Source: Volvox africanus (Eukaryota; Chlorophyta; Chlorophyceae; Chlamydomonadales; Volvocaceae). Taken from it: 64,000 bases of DNA. Shown here piece after piece: positions 47,677 through 59,500 of this stretch. Below the pieces are notes generated by a model, which ran no database searches, was not told the DNA's origin, and saw only the letters and a list, made by a program, of their open reading frames with translations. The DNA lies in the NCBI GenBank assembly GCA_030268105.1, contig BSDZ01000014.1, positions 1,381,001 through 1,445,000 on the forward strand. The letters are read 5' to 3'. The translations under genes and the position numbers were made by a program. Each line of letters starts with the position of its first letter. Position 1 is the stretch's first letter.

Positions 47677-50600
47677 TCATACATGTAATTCCCGCATGGC
47701 CGTGACATCTTGACGGCACAGTGGGCAGGTACGAGCCCAGCCACGTGCCTGCAACGCCGGAAGACATGCCCGACATATCCCCACGTGCAACACCCCGCTT
47801 GCGTGCGCGAACGCAAGTTGGCTACGCCGCTCCAAACACACGAAGCAGGACTCGTCGTCGTCATCACCCTCGTACTCACCCTCGTAGCCGCGAAGGTTGC
47901 GGCCGCCGGGGACACCAATTTCATACATGCTGTCGTAATCGAAGCTGTTCTTGCTGTTGTTGTTGCATGTACGATTTGGCATGCGGCGCTGATAGGCATC
48001 GAACGACAAAGCCGTTGTTGAACCCGCCGCCACCGTGTCCGCGACTGAGTCCGCGACCGCAGCAGCCACCAAGCAGTCTTCTACGCCACTCGCAGCCGCA
48101 GCCGCCACTGCCATGGCTGCGGCCACTGCCGCAGACATGTCAATACCTCCAAGCAAGGCCATTGGACCCTGCACAGTCGTGCCCGTCGCGGCGGCCACGG
48201 CAAGGGAGGCTTGGGACATCACATCGGGTATTGGCTGTCGTAATCCAGTTGTTGATGAGGACTCATCCGCCGCAGTTGCCACGCCATCAGTTGTCACATC
48301 GAATGACGGCACCACACGCGACAGCGGTAATGGCAATATACCGTCAAAAAACAAACTGTCGCTTATCTGCTGCACGGACGAGTGCTGCAATCCCAAGTCA
48401 ATCCGCGTTGGGTGTCCTAGAGTACGACGCTTATCACTGACCGCCGTCATCACTGCCGGCGATGCGGCGGCCGATGGCGGTGCATTGCCTCCCGCTGCAG
48501 TTTCGCCAGCCGCCAGCCGCTGCACTGTTGCAACCGTACTAGCAGTAGCGCCGTCCTCAGCGGCCGCCGATAATACGGCGGCTTCTACTGCACCATTTGC
48601 CGTCGTGTTGACTAGTGGGATAGTCGCCGCAGCCGCTGCCAACATCGGCGGCTGTACCACCGCTGCTGCCGCTGCCGTGACCGCCGCCAGTGCCGTCCTG
48701 GATGCCATTGGCAACATCATTTTGCGTTGTGCGCCTGTAGCAGCAGACGAGCTTGACGATTCTGACAAGATGATCTGGGTCAGATCAGCGGGAGGGTTAC
48801 GAATCTGAGAGGATGGCAGTTGCGTCGTTGTTTTGGGCGCTGCTGCTGCAACCGATGCCGCATCTGCCGCCGCTCCGGTGGACAGCGTTGTCTTCATCGG
48901 CCTCGTCTCGCAGTCCGTGCCCCGCGTCGTCGTGAGCTTCCCCGCAGGCTGTCGGGCTGACGGCGGCGGCTGCGAGGTCATCAAATTAGCTGCTGGCGAC
49001 GGGGCGATGGGGCGACGGGGCGGTGCTGCTTGTATAGCCGTCGCCTTCCGTACCGCAGCCACCGCCAACATCGACGCATCGCGCGTTCCACGGCATGATG
49101 TTTGCATCGGTGATTGTGGCAGAAGTGGAGGCATGAGGGGTCGTACCGATCCTATTGCAGAATCTGGATCCACGATCTGGCCTGACCTCGGTAGACCCAG
49201 AAGCGCTTTTGCGACGGCAGCGGAGGCAGCGGTTGCAGTGGCGCGTTTGCCAGAGGTGCTGCCGCTGCCGCTGCCACAATTTCCCCCACCTCTGCCGTCG
49301 CTACTGCCACCGCTCAATGAGCCAGTTGCACTGCATGACGAGGACGACGGCGACGACGGCGATGACGATGACTCGGCTGCGCTGCTCCGCTCCCGCTTCC
49401 CACAACCCAACACCGCCGCTACTGGCCCCTCCAGGTGCGGCTGCTGCCGCTGATGAGATTTCTCCGGGCCCTTGGGCCTTATGTGGCCACCCTCTTGCTG
49501 GCGCTCTATTAACTGTCCTGGTTGGTGCGGCACCTCCTTCTGGGTCTGGCGGGGCTGTTTCGGGTTTCCAGAAGTTACTGTGGGTACATTCGCACATAAC
49601 ATTACCGAAGATGATGACGGGCACGTTCCAAGTGCTGAACACGACCGTGGTAATGACGGCGAAGAGGATGGTGGCAATGATGGTGGAGATGATATTGGAG
49701 ATGATGGTGGAGATTCCGATAAGAGCGGCGGCGGCAACTCAGTATCCGTGAGACCCAACCCGGGTAGGCCGCTGCAGCTAACTGGACTGTGGGATCCCGG
49801 CTGAGAGGGGGGTAGCGGGGCCGAAGGTGACGGCGGCAACGAAGACATGGGGCTGTGCAGTGGAGTAGTGCCGGTAGCTAAGCCGACAACCGGTCCCTGC
49901 GTCAACGTCGATGCACGAAACGACGCCACGCCGTACGGCATTGAACGATTAAGTGCCGCCGCCCCGGGAGGCGTTGCACCGGCAGCAAACGCACAAGCTG
50001 CCGCCGCCGCTGCAGCCGCCGCCGCCACCGCCGCTGCGGAGGTGGAGGTGGCCGCGCCGTCCTTTTCCCTCGGGCAACCAAACCGTGCACCTGCTGATGC
50101 TAGAAGGCGTACAGCGCTGGAGCCTCGGGCCGCTGAAGTGTCCCACGCGGGTGGCAACGCCCGTCGATTAGCACGGTCTAGCGGCAGCGCCGGCGGCAAT
50201 AGTTGCGGCAATAGTACTGGCTGGTGCACTGGCTGCATTTGCTGCAATGTACAACTGGCTGATGTTGTCAGCAGATCTTGTCCGAAATCTTGCTGCATTG
50301 GCGCCGCCGCTTGCATGGCGCCACCGGTAGAAGCTAGGCCGTTGGCAGTAGCAGCCGCAGCATTAGTACTGCAAATATTGCGTTCCTCCAAATCAGCAGC
50401 AATAGCAGTAGCATCACCAGCTACACTCGGCACCGGGCCTTGATTACGTTCTATTTGCTCCTCACGCCTGCTCAAACTGGGCTGGGGATGCAACCGATGA
50501 AGTGCCCGTGTCCCCGGCACCGGTGGCTGCGACGGGGGATGCGGGGACGGCGGCGGCGGGAGCACTGGCGCCTGTTGAGCATCAGCCATCGGCGTTGCTG

Positions 50601-50782
50601 CCGGTTCGGTTGATCCCTCCCCCGCAAGAGAGCGCTCATGGAGTCCCCGAACGGTTAGACCCCCACACACGAGGTCATCCGAGGCAGGTCGGGGCATTAG
50701 GATAGCCACGGGTTTGGGCTCCGAAACTTGCGGAAATGGCCCCAGTCGAGGTGCTGGCGGAAGCCATTGGTGCTGGTCTCGG

Positions 50783-50815
<33 letters not shown>

Positions 50816-51789
50816 AGCGGTGGCGGCAGTCCCGAAAACAACGATGGCGGCGGCGGTGGCGGCAGCAGCGGCAGATGTTCCTCCCCGTCGCTCAATTGTT
50901 GTAGCCGCTGCCGCATCGTTAACCGGCCGTCTGGAGGCAACGGCCGCTGCGCCGCCACCGGCGCTACTGGCGCTGTCGCATTCCACGAATGCGGCAGCAG
51001 CTTGATTGGCATTCGTGGCTGTGGCGGCGGCTGCGGTGGCGGGGACCGGAGTTCCGGCGGCGCCCCTGGAGTATTTTTATGGGTTGCGGCGGCGGTAGTT
51101 TCGCGCGGCGGTCGGGACGGTGCCAACGGCGCCAGCGGTGATTGCGCCACCCATGCTGATTGTGGTTCGTGATTTGGGACTGACGGCGCCGACACGGCGG
51201 CGGATGCGTGGGAAGACTGTACGACACGGCTGTCATCGACTGGGCCGCCACCAGGTAAATCTGAAGCCTGACAATGATAATTGGGTATTTCCTCCTTCGC
51301 AATCGCGACATCACGCTGCGCTACGTCCATTTGATGTGGATCCTCCGAGGAGTACGACTCGTAACTCGGTTTCCGACAACGCCGATCCCGCCGCTGCGGC
51401 TGTACAATGCGGAAATCAGTGGCGTCCGGATTCGTACCAATGAGCAACCCTGAGCATTTCATATCGCTTGACTCTGGGGTCGGTTCCAATGATGAAACGA
51501 TAGTCGCTGCCTGTGGTTCTGCCACCGCCGCCGCCGCCGTCGTAGTCGTCGCTCGGTCGTCGCTAGATGGGATGTTGCCTGTGATAGAAACCCGCCGACG
51601 TCGACTGCTACTGGCACTGCCACGGCTGGTGCTGCTGCCGACACTCGCGTGCGCGACACAAGAATATGTTGCCCCCTCGCCTGACGGCGATATGCCAAAT
51701 GTTCGCGCTCCAATGCCGCTGTTGCCCCTGCCGCCGTGCGGCGGCGCTTCACCGCATGTCGGCTGCGCCACCGTTGACTCGTGACCCAT
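47677..51789 (-). CDS. Giant low-complexity protein with C-terminal MDM2-type RING finger
   Basis: Probably an E3 ubiquitin ligase; targets unknown. The first in-frame ATG is at 51789, giving 1370 aa in one exon; the frame is open back to about 52065, so an upstream spliced start is possible. Almost the whole protein is predicted disordered: Ser, Pro, Ala, Gln and Gly-rich, with a poly-Gln run near 50790-50815, poly-Ala runs and Pro tracts. A short acidic stretch (EGDDDDES) leads into the only recognisable domain, residues about 1315-1358: C-x2-C-x10-H-x5-H-x3-C-x2-C-x12-C-x2-C. This C2H2C4 ligand order and the HASGVLHVGICRAC and CPLCRQ segments match the MDM2/MDMX RING as I remember it, not the common C3HC4 or C3H2C3 types. 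No p53-binding SWIB or RanBP2 finger was seen. Long antisense open frames here are shadows caused by composition. Confidence 0.72.
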
Positions 51790-51951
51790 GGGTCGACCCG
51801 TACGCTGTATCCGCTTTTGACCATCAGGGGGCGCGCCTGGGCCTGGAGCATTGATGACGTGAGCACTCGACGAATCCTCCGGGGACGTTCCATGCGCCTC
51901 CGCGTCCCGATTTGTACGGCCGAGAGTTGTTCGAGTGTAGGACCCACCTCT

Positions 51952-52010
51952 GGACGAGCAAGTGGACGAGCAAGTGGACGAGCACGTGGACGGGCACGTG
52001 GACGCGCCTG
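51952..52010. repeat. 12-bp tandem repeat in the 5' open frame of the RING gene
   Basis: About four copies of a GTCCACTTGCTC-type unit (minus strand) encode an STCS repeat in the open frame upstream of the first ATG. The copies nearer the 5' side carry GTG or CCC variants. Confidence 0.75.
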
Positions 52011-52300
52011 TGGTCGGGGATGGGAGGCGGGGCTGGCATGACCGAAATAATGACCTGGGCAGCAACGGAGTCCTTCAATCAAACGAGAAGTTAGACACTA
52101 ACATGTTTTTCCCTTTCAACTAAGTTCATCGTAAAAAACAGTTTCATCAGTTTCATCAAGCCGTAGTGATAATCATTATTGATGTACGGCAAATCCAATT
52201 CGACATCCGTCGGGTCCCAATCTAAATGGAGGCAAGCAGCGTTTCACATTTTGACGCAAGTACGTCAGTACGGCATACGGCAGACAGTCATAACCTCGGA

Positions 52301-53569
52301 TTACTCACATGGCGACCACGACGACGACGATAATGACGACGACGACGGTGACGATGACGCTGCCGCCGCCGCGGCCGCGGCCGAGGCCGCAAGTCGCACA
52401 AATAGGGGCCGCAACCACCACGTGGACACGCAGGCAGTTGCTGTAACGACGGTGAGAGTGGCGGCGGCGGCAGCCAGCCCCTGTACCACAGCGCCACCGC
52501 CAGCGCCAGACTGGAGCACGTGAAGCACGTTCTGCGGCACGGGTTGAGGAAACAGACCGCTTGAAAGATATGTACGACAACGTACGAATATGTGTAACGG
52601 GCGGGACCTTGCGTGCGTGCTAACAATTTGCTAATGATATCCGATTTCAATTGGCCTTTCTCAATCTGCCGTACTCTCGCCCAGACCTGCCTGTACCCTG
52701 GTGTTCCGTAATCATCTTACTGCCATACATGGAGTGTAGCAGCTGCAGGCAGCTGACTGTACGGCATCATCCCCCCACAGACTGATATGAACTATTTACA
52801 ATCTGCACCACCCGCTACTGCTCGCGACGTAGTACGTCATAAGTACCTCATAACGTAATCTGTACGACGTGGGCCGAACATATACTGAAGAGATGACAAA
52901 GGCGAGTACGATCGAGAGGTAGAATATGAGAGTGGAGGCAAAGACGGTTGGGCGTAGTTCATCATCTGGTGACAAGCTTTCTCCTTTTCCTTTGGTTTCG
53001 GAGTCCAGTACTACGACGTCTGATGCAGCGTCGCTGCCACTGCGATGATTATTGTAGTTATTATAGCTGTTGCTGTTGCTGTTGATGCTGCCGTACTTCT
53101 TGCCATATTTGTCAATACTAGTTTGACCGATGCTGCTGCCGATGTCTTTGACATCGATGGCGGTTTCAACCGTACCCATCGTATCGTTAATACGGCGGCG
53201 GCTGGCACAATAACAGCGGCTCTCCTCGCTGGTATTACTAGATGCGGCAGTGAAGGTCGTATTTCTCCAATCATAGCCATTAGCAGCCGCAGTAACACGT
53301 TTACTGCTACTCATGCCCCCTAAGCGATAGCAATAGCTACTGCCATTCATTCCCAGGAGGCTAGGGAATCCATCCCCACCGTCCTGATAAGAAACCGGCC
53401 CTGGTCGGGGCAATTGATCGGATTTTGGATGTTCGTTTGAACACCGAGATTTGTGATGGGTGTAAGAGGCGGCGGCGGCGGTGGCGGTGGTGGCGGCAGT
53501 GGCGGTGGCGGCGGCGGCAGCTTGCTTTAGACAAGACCTGCGTTCATGTCGTACATGTCGTATATGCAC
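52301..53569 (-). other. Candidate upstream exons encoding membrane segments (RING gene or separate gene)
   Basis: On the minus strand a frame running from about 53569 ends near 52855 at a GAG|GTACTT donor-like site. It contains Ala/Thr-rich then Ser/Asn-rich low complexity and a hydrophobic segment, FASTLIFYLSIVLAFVISSV, followed by basic residues. A second block, about 52600-52306, ends in a strong CAT|GTGAGT donor; in one frame it is Ala-rich with a hydrophobic stretch, in another it gives a Val/Ile run. Neither block has an ATG at its 5' edge, and I could not settle the phase that would join them to the RING frame. They may encode a membrane-anchored N-terminus of that protein or a separate small membrane protein. 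Confidence 0.35.
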
Positions 53570-56560
53570 ACGGTACGAAACCGCGTAAGGTTTTGAAATG
53601 GAGCTTAAGGATGTATGTGGGACTTAAATGTCAAACTGTGGAAACGGTGGAGTGACACAGTTTGACTTCATGACGTTAAGCAACACTCGTCCTCATCCGT
53701 TGATTGGAAACTACGGCCTCGTTGCTTCAGCAGCAACGCAACGACGACTTGGGAACCAAATAACAGCAACTGGGTGAATGCTAACAGCAATGCTGGCGGG
53801 AACGAACTCCAGGTTTTTGTAAGACTCCGACATAGCCTTCCATGTCACACAACACAAGCACTCGGTTGCTAATACCCACCCGCCAAGATTGAAATCTGGC
53901 TGACCCAGATGGTGATGTTCGCGATGATCCATGTATACCGCTGTGGCCCCCTTCTCAGCTGACGCTACGATACCGGATGAGCGGTCGTGGCCGCGGTGGA
54001 GTGCTGCGGTGACTAAGATATAATTTACTGCAAGCGTTACGTGCACATGAGGGCCAGAGATGACGGAGGATGAACGGGGAAGAGTTGCGGTCAAAGGGCC
54101 CGGGGCAACGAGAAGGCCGTGTTCAACGCCAGTGAAGATGAGCCACCTTCACATATACACGTGCTCAAATATATGTAATCGAGTCAGCAGCACAAACAGC
54201 TCTACCTGGAAATTTAACCCAAAGCAACAAATGTGCAAGTTGCATATCAAGCAGGCTCAGTCTTGTCGGGTCGTCACTCGTCTGTTCAAGTCGTGTCGCG
54301 ATTGACGACATGATTGCGTCAACGAGTTCACGCATGGATTTAGTCACGTCTCAATGTTAAATAACATTATATGTTACATATATGTTACATATGCGTGTAT
54401 GTCAAGGTTTTGGACGAGATGATGCGCATCGTAGTAAGAGTGCCGATGTTCCCCCCCACCTGATCAACACTTGGTTGTTGATGCCAACATATTGATTAAC
54501 AGCGCTTATATGCCCCCAGATCGGATGCTTGACAGAAAGGGGTCCGAGTGAATGACAAATTCCTTGGGAGATTTTTTGGGCTTCGTTAGCGTCCGAAAGC
54601 CGTGAAGGCTGGGCGTGGCGTGGCAAAATTGATCTTTAAAACACCGGAGGTCGCAGGTTCCCTTTCGTGGGCTACACGAGCAGACGCTAAGATGCAGCGC
54701 ATTCGTGGCTGGTTTGATGCTGGAAGATGGTGGAGACCGTAAGATGGATGTAAAGTCCGCGCCAGTAAGGTGGGTGAACGTTTATACTCGTGCACTTCTA
54801 TACGCAGGAACATTATACAGCTTGAAGATCGTGCATGTTAAACGACTGACATCCATCAAACAAGTACCATTAGGCAATCAACGCACCCGTCAGCAGCCTC
54901 ACGTTAAGTTTGGATATGTAGAGTGCTTTGCGTTTCCAGGTTGTAAAAAAGGTTCAATTTCAGGATGCGAATCAACTATATGTGTAAATAACAGAATCCG
55001 AGGCAGGGTGTGTCGAAACGGCTGTCTCGAAGCCATCAGCCTCCAACGTCAAGGTTCACACAAGGTTTCCGCATCGATCTGCAACGATTTGCTGAAAATC
55101 AGCTATCCAACGTAGTTATCAAGGGACTGCTTTCTTCTAAGCCTACAATTTCATGGAACAAAATCGGAAGCAATAAATAAAGCGCAGTCGTTGAGGCAGT
55201 TGGAGCTGGGTTGAACGGAACGTAAGGACCAGGGCAACTCCCGCTTCCAAGAGTCAAGCAATTTGGACGATCCTAATTGTGTACAACAGTGTTGTGATGC
55301 TCCGTTGCGATGCTGCGCTGTGATGCTGTGTTTAGATGAGTGTTGTACGTACCATGTGGTGGAGGGCAGGGGCACTGGGTCGTACACCAGTCGTACCCTG
55401 TTTACGACATGGTGCACGGCCTCGGGATTGCGGGTTTCCTTGTACAAACAATTAATAGTATTTTGTCTACGTCCATATATCGATCATACCATGGTGAAAA
55501 CTGCCCATCCCATCAGCACTGGGCACGTTCGTACCATTGGATCAAATCAGTAGTACAGTGGTGGGTCACGTGCGAACCCTTAGTGACAATTTGTACCTTT
55601 TGGATATTAACCCCACTGTATCAAATTCTCGAACTCACTTTTTGAAACGCTCTTTGCTTGATAGCAGCTTACATGGACACCGCTATCATCCTTGGCTCTT
55701 CAGGCAGTCTCACAACCTACCTTCATCACAGTCCGTAAGGGCCCGTGCAATAAACGTAACTTGTCACAGTCTGGTGTAGCATGGTCGTCTGCGACGGACT
55801 ACATGAAAATATTTGATTATCATGACTTAAAAAAGCGAATTGTAAATCCAGGGCTCAACATAGAGCCCATGCACTCATCAACCTGTATGGATCCGTACAT
55901 ACAAGCCGGATACACTTGGGCAACGGAAACTCTCGCTACGTATCATAGCGGCGATAAAATTTCCTAAACAGTGGTTAGTTGGATCTAAAGTACAAATAAC
56001 AATGTACGCTTTGTCGTTATCACGGTGTGTTGCTCTTCATTTTCGCTAAAACATACGAAATCGTGACGCAAAGTTCGCCTGGAAATCGTCTTTTCAAAGT
56101 TCTTCTTATTAAGGAATGCATTCCATACGTTTTTTGTGTATACTATGGGCCTGGATGGTTTGTACGGCCAACAGTAGTATTCCCGGGCCCCTGCGCCAGT
56201 TGTTGCAATCGAATCCGCGAAATGAAAAGCCAATTGAATTGCCACCTAGAAAGTTCCTGCAAATCTCGGGTCGGTGAGGGTGCCTTGGATGCGATGGACA
56301 CTCCATCCGAAGGGCGCAACGAACACCACACCGAGCCAGTCATGACCCTCCACCTTTCTCCATCTTCAGGCGATTTTCAAACTGCTCACAAGCATTCTCA
56401 ACAACATCATGACACTTCTAGCAGCATTTACTCAGGTATGTACGACGACCATACCTTAACTATTTATACCGCAGAAAGCAACCACCCAAGGACAAACCCA
56501 AACCGCAAAAACCAACCTGTTATTCATCAAAGAGTTAATCCCGCGTGACTACAGCCGCCC
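53570..56560. other. Intergenic stretch, nothing recognised
   Basis: About 3 kb upstream of the GT47 gene. A 173-codon plus-strand open frame at 56027-56548 shows no family signature and ends just before the GT47 start. The stretch should contain the promoters of both flanking genes. No repeat array stands out apart from a short TATATGTTACATA duplication near 54365-54392. Confidence 0.45.
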
Positions 56561-59500
56561 ATGTATCACTCAGCTATACATCTCCATACCCTGGCCCTCG
56601 TCCTGGCCCTCGTCCTGGCCCTCGTCCTGGCCCTCGTCCTGGCCCTCGTCCTGGCCCTCGTCCTGGCCCTCGTCCTGGCCCTCGTCCTGGTCCTCGTCCT
56701 GGCCCTCGTCCTGGCCCTCGTTCTGGTCCTCGTCCTGGCCCTCTTCCCCACCGGCAAAGCTGCAAGACGGCGTTGCCGCGTAGTACGAGGCACGTGGTGT
56801 GGCGAGTTCATCCGCCAGGTTGAGGTGCCGACACGTCCAGTGCCCCGGGGAGATAGCGACTGTCCCAACAACTGCTCGGGCTGGGGGAACTGCAACCACG
56901 ACACGGGGCTCTGCGAGTGCCCTGCAGGTAAGCCGGTCAGTAAGTCGGTAATCCCGATGATTGCTGAGGTATGGTTCGCAAAACATGCCTTATCTATGGA
57001 GGCGGTGTGGTAAGAACTCACTGACTGCTAAGGAGTTAAAGGATAAAATCCAAGAAGGGAATACATACAGCAACGACACGGCATAGGTACGGCAATGGAA
57101 CTCATAAGTATTCGTGGTGTATATTTCGCGTATATATAAGACGACATTACGGTTTGACCTTACATTCACCACTGCCTTAGTTAAATCCACTTACTGGCTG
57201 CCGTACACTAGCCGCCTGTCACCTCCCACAGCCTGACCATCTCAGCATAACACACCCGCTCACTGGCTACTGCCGTACAAGCCACCGAGCTTTCCCCGAC
57301 GCCACATACACACACGTACGCACACAGGCCGTGGCGGTCAGGACTGCGGCTCAGAAGTGAAGCGCCCCTGCACCAAACAGCTGAGAGACATCAGCATACC
57401 AAACGTAACGGAGCCCATGGTACGTGAAAGTGCCTATGTCTGTCTGTCTGTCTGTCTGTCTGTGTATGTGTATGTCTGTCTGTGTCTGTGTCTGTGTGTC
57501 ATTGTGTCTGTGTGTGTTTGGAATGAATCATGCGTCAGTGCATTCCGACGTAAGGAATAGACGGCGACATCCTCACAAACAAAGAAGTTTGTTAGATATG
57601 TGTGTGTATATTAAATATATTAAAAACAACTTAGGGTGTTACGGTTTTAGGTAAGTTTTAAAAATTAACATCCCAGCAATCCAACAACAATACACATGTG
57701 TATATGTATATATTCGGCATAAGGCCCTGGAGATCGTTCCCCTAAGAGCCACGAGTGGCGTCATGACCATGATTTCGTTCTGATCCTTAAGAGATGCGCC
57801 GCCTCCCCTGGATCTGACCTTTGCAGAGTTTCATAGGGCCCGACAAATTCGATCTCAATGTAACGGTGCCCGGATGGACAGCCTCAAGGTGCTTTGGTGG
57901 GTGGTTAGGGGAATCGGGAGGGCGCGCACAAATACCAGAAAAACGGAATTACCGGAAACAAATGAAAATAATGGAATTTGGTTCGAAGTAAAGACCACAA
58001 ACTGCACTGCGTAGTTTGATGGGAGCGGGGGCAGGGTTGGCATCCTAGCGGGCAGATGGAGGGATGCGGTCGTTAGACAGGGGGCCAGGGAAAAGTGTGT
58101 ATTCGGATTAGGGGGTTTCTCTCCGGGTGTCCATTGATTTGTCAAATACGTGAAGATTTGGGGGGGGGGAGATATGGGGGAAATATGGGGTTTAGGGGTT
58201 TAGTATGGGGGAGTATGGGGGAGGTATGGGGGGAAGGAGGTGAATAAATGAGACTTGATACCGCTGTAGAGGCGCTGCTATAAAGCATGGCTGACCGCGA
58301 TATGGTGGAGGACGACATCTAGCTCTGTGTGCGTGTGTTGGGGGGGAGGGGGTGTTGGGGAGTGCGGCGCCATCTGCGGCTCTGAGCGGATGCAGCCGCT
58401 CCACCCGCACTCAACACCACAATGACTTGTACGACAAAATACCATTACCACATGCCGCCGTACCCTCCGTGCTGCCCTCTCCCCCGACGGATTCGCTTTT
58501 CTCTTCCAATAATCTTTTCGGTTAGGGATTGTCACTTTTACTCTTAAACACAACCCTCCCGACTCATCTCCTGACGCCGCTCCAAATCTGCATGTCGTAC
58601 AGCGTACGGCACAAACAAGCATAATGAAAGGTGCAGAAAGCACCGTCTCAGGATTTCGGGAGGTCCTTTCGGGCAATCAACTACCGCATAATCCCCTGGA
58701 TCGTATCTTCATATTCCTATCTCTGAATTGGATTTGGACTGGATCTTGAATCTGAGTTTTGCCTGGCTATACCGACCCACGGGACAGGTTACTGCTATGA
58801 TGACTTGGCGGCATGTTTCTGCGGCGACGGCAAGTACAGGCACATCCCAGCACCCCCTGGCTCCCCTCCCTGGACTCCCCCGGTGCAGTGGGGCCGCCCT
58901 ATCGCAGACGGCTGCCAGCCGAGAAATGTGGGGTGGGAGGGTGGGGTGGGAGGGTGGGGCACAATCATTGGCCTCCTACGATATGAGTCACTAATAGCCC
59001 CACAGGGGGGGGGGATGGGGCGGCATTACCCTTCTGCCTTTTTTCCCCTGCCTGCCCTCTTGACTGTTGAATATGCAGGCTGATCGAGTGGCGATTTAAA
59101 TCTTATATTAAGGAAAAAGATGTAAATAGCATAATGTAAAAAATGTTAAAACCTGAAAAATAAATAATGAAGGTGAACGAAAGTGGCAGAGGACAGGCCG
59201 GTACGACAGCTGGTCGGTCAACAGGAGAGACGCTCCAGGGTGGGCTGAAGGTTATGGGCTGGGACTCAGATTAAGGGAATCGCTGCTGCTGGTGTCGGTT
59301 CGGTTGCCCCGTCCATGCAGAGCGGGCTGCAAGACCATGTGCTGCAAGACCCAGCTTCACCATTTGTGTCTATGTGTGTGTGTTTTGATGTCGTACGACA
59401 ACGCAGGATTCCGCTGGCAACCCCACGTTCTTCGCCCCGGCAGGACCCACTTACGAGGATATATACGGACCCGAAGGCTGGTGTAACCATCCCCAACCGA

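Noticed and set aside
48035..51784. Several long plus-strand open frames (up to 257 codons) with Ala-rich translations
   Set aside because: They are antisense to the RING-protein frame and arise from its GC-rich, Ser/Ala/Pro/Gln-biased codons; no ATG context or domain supports them.
57889..57890. Alternative donor CTCAAG|GTGCTT for GT47 exon 3
   Set aside because: It would leave phase 2, which does not fit the next exon; the donor at 57897 (TTTG|GTGGGT) keeps frame and yields the expected RCFGYCYDD segment.
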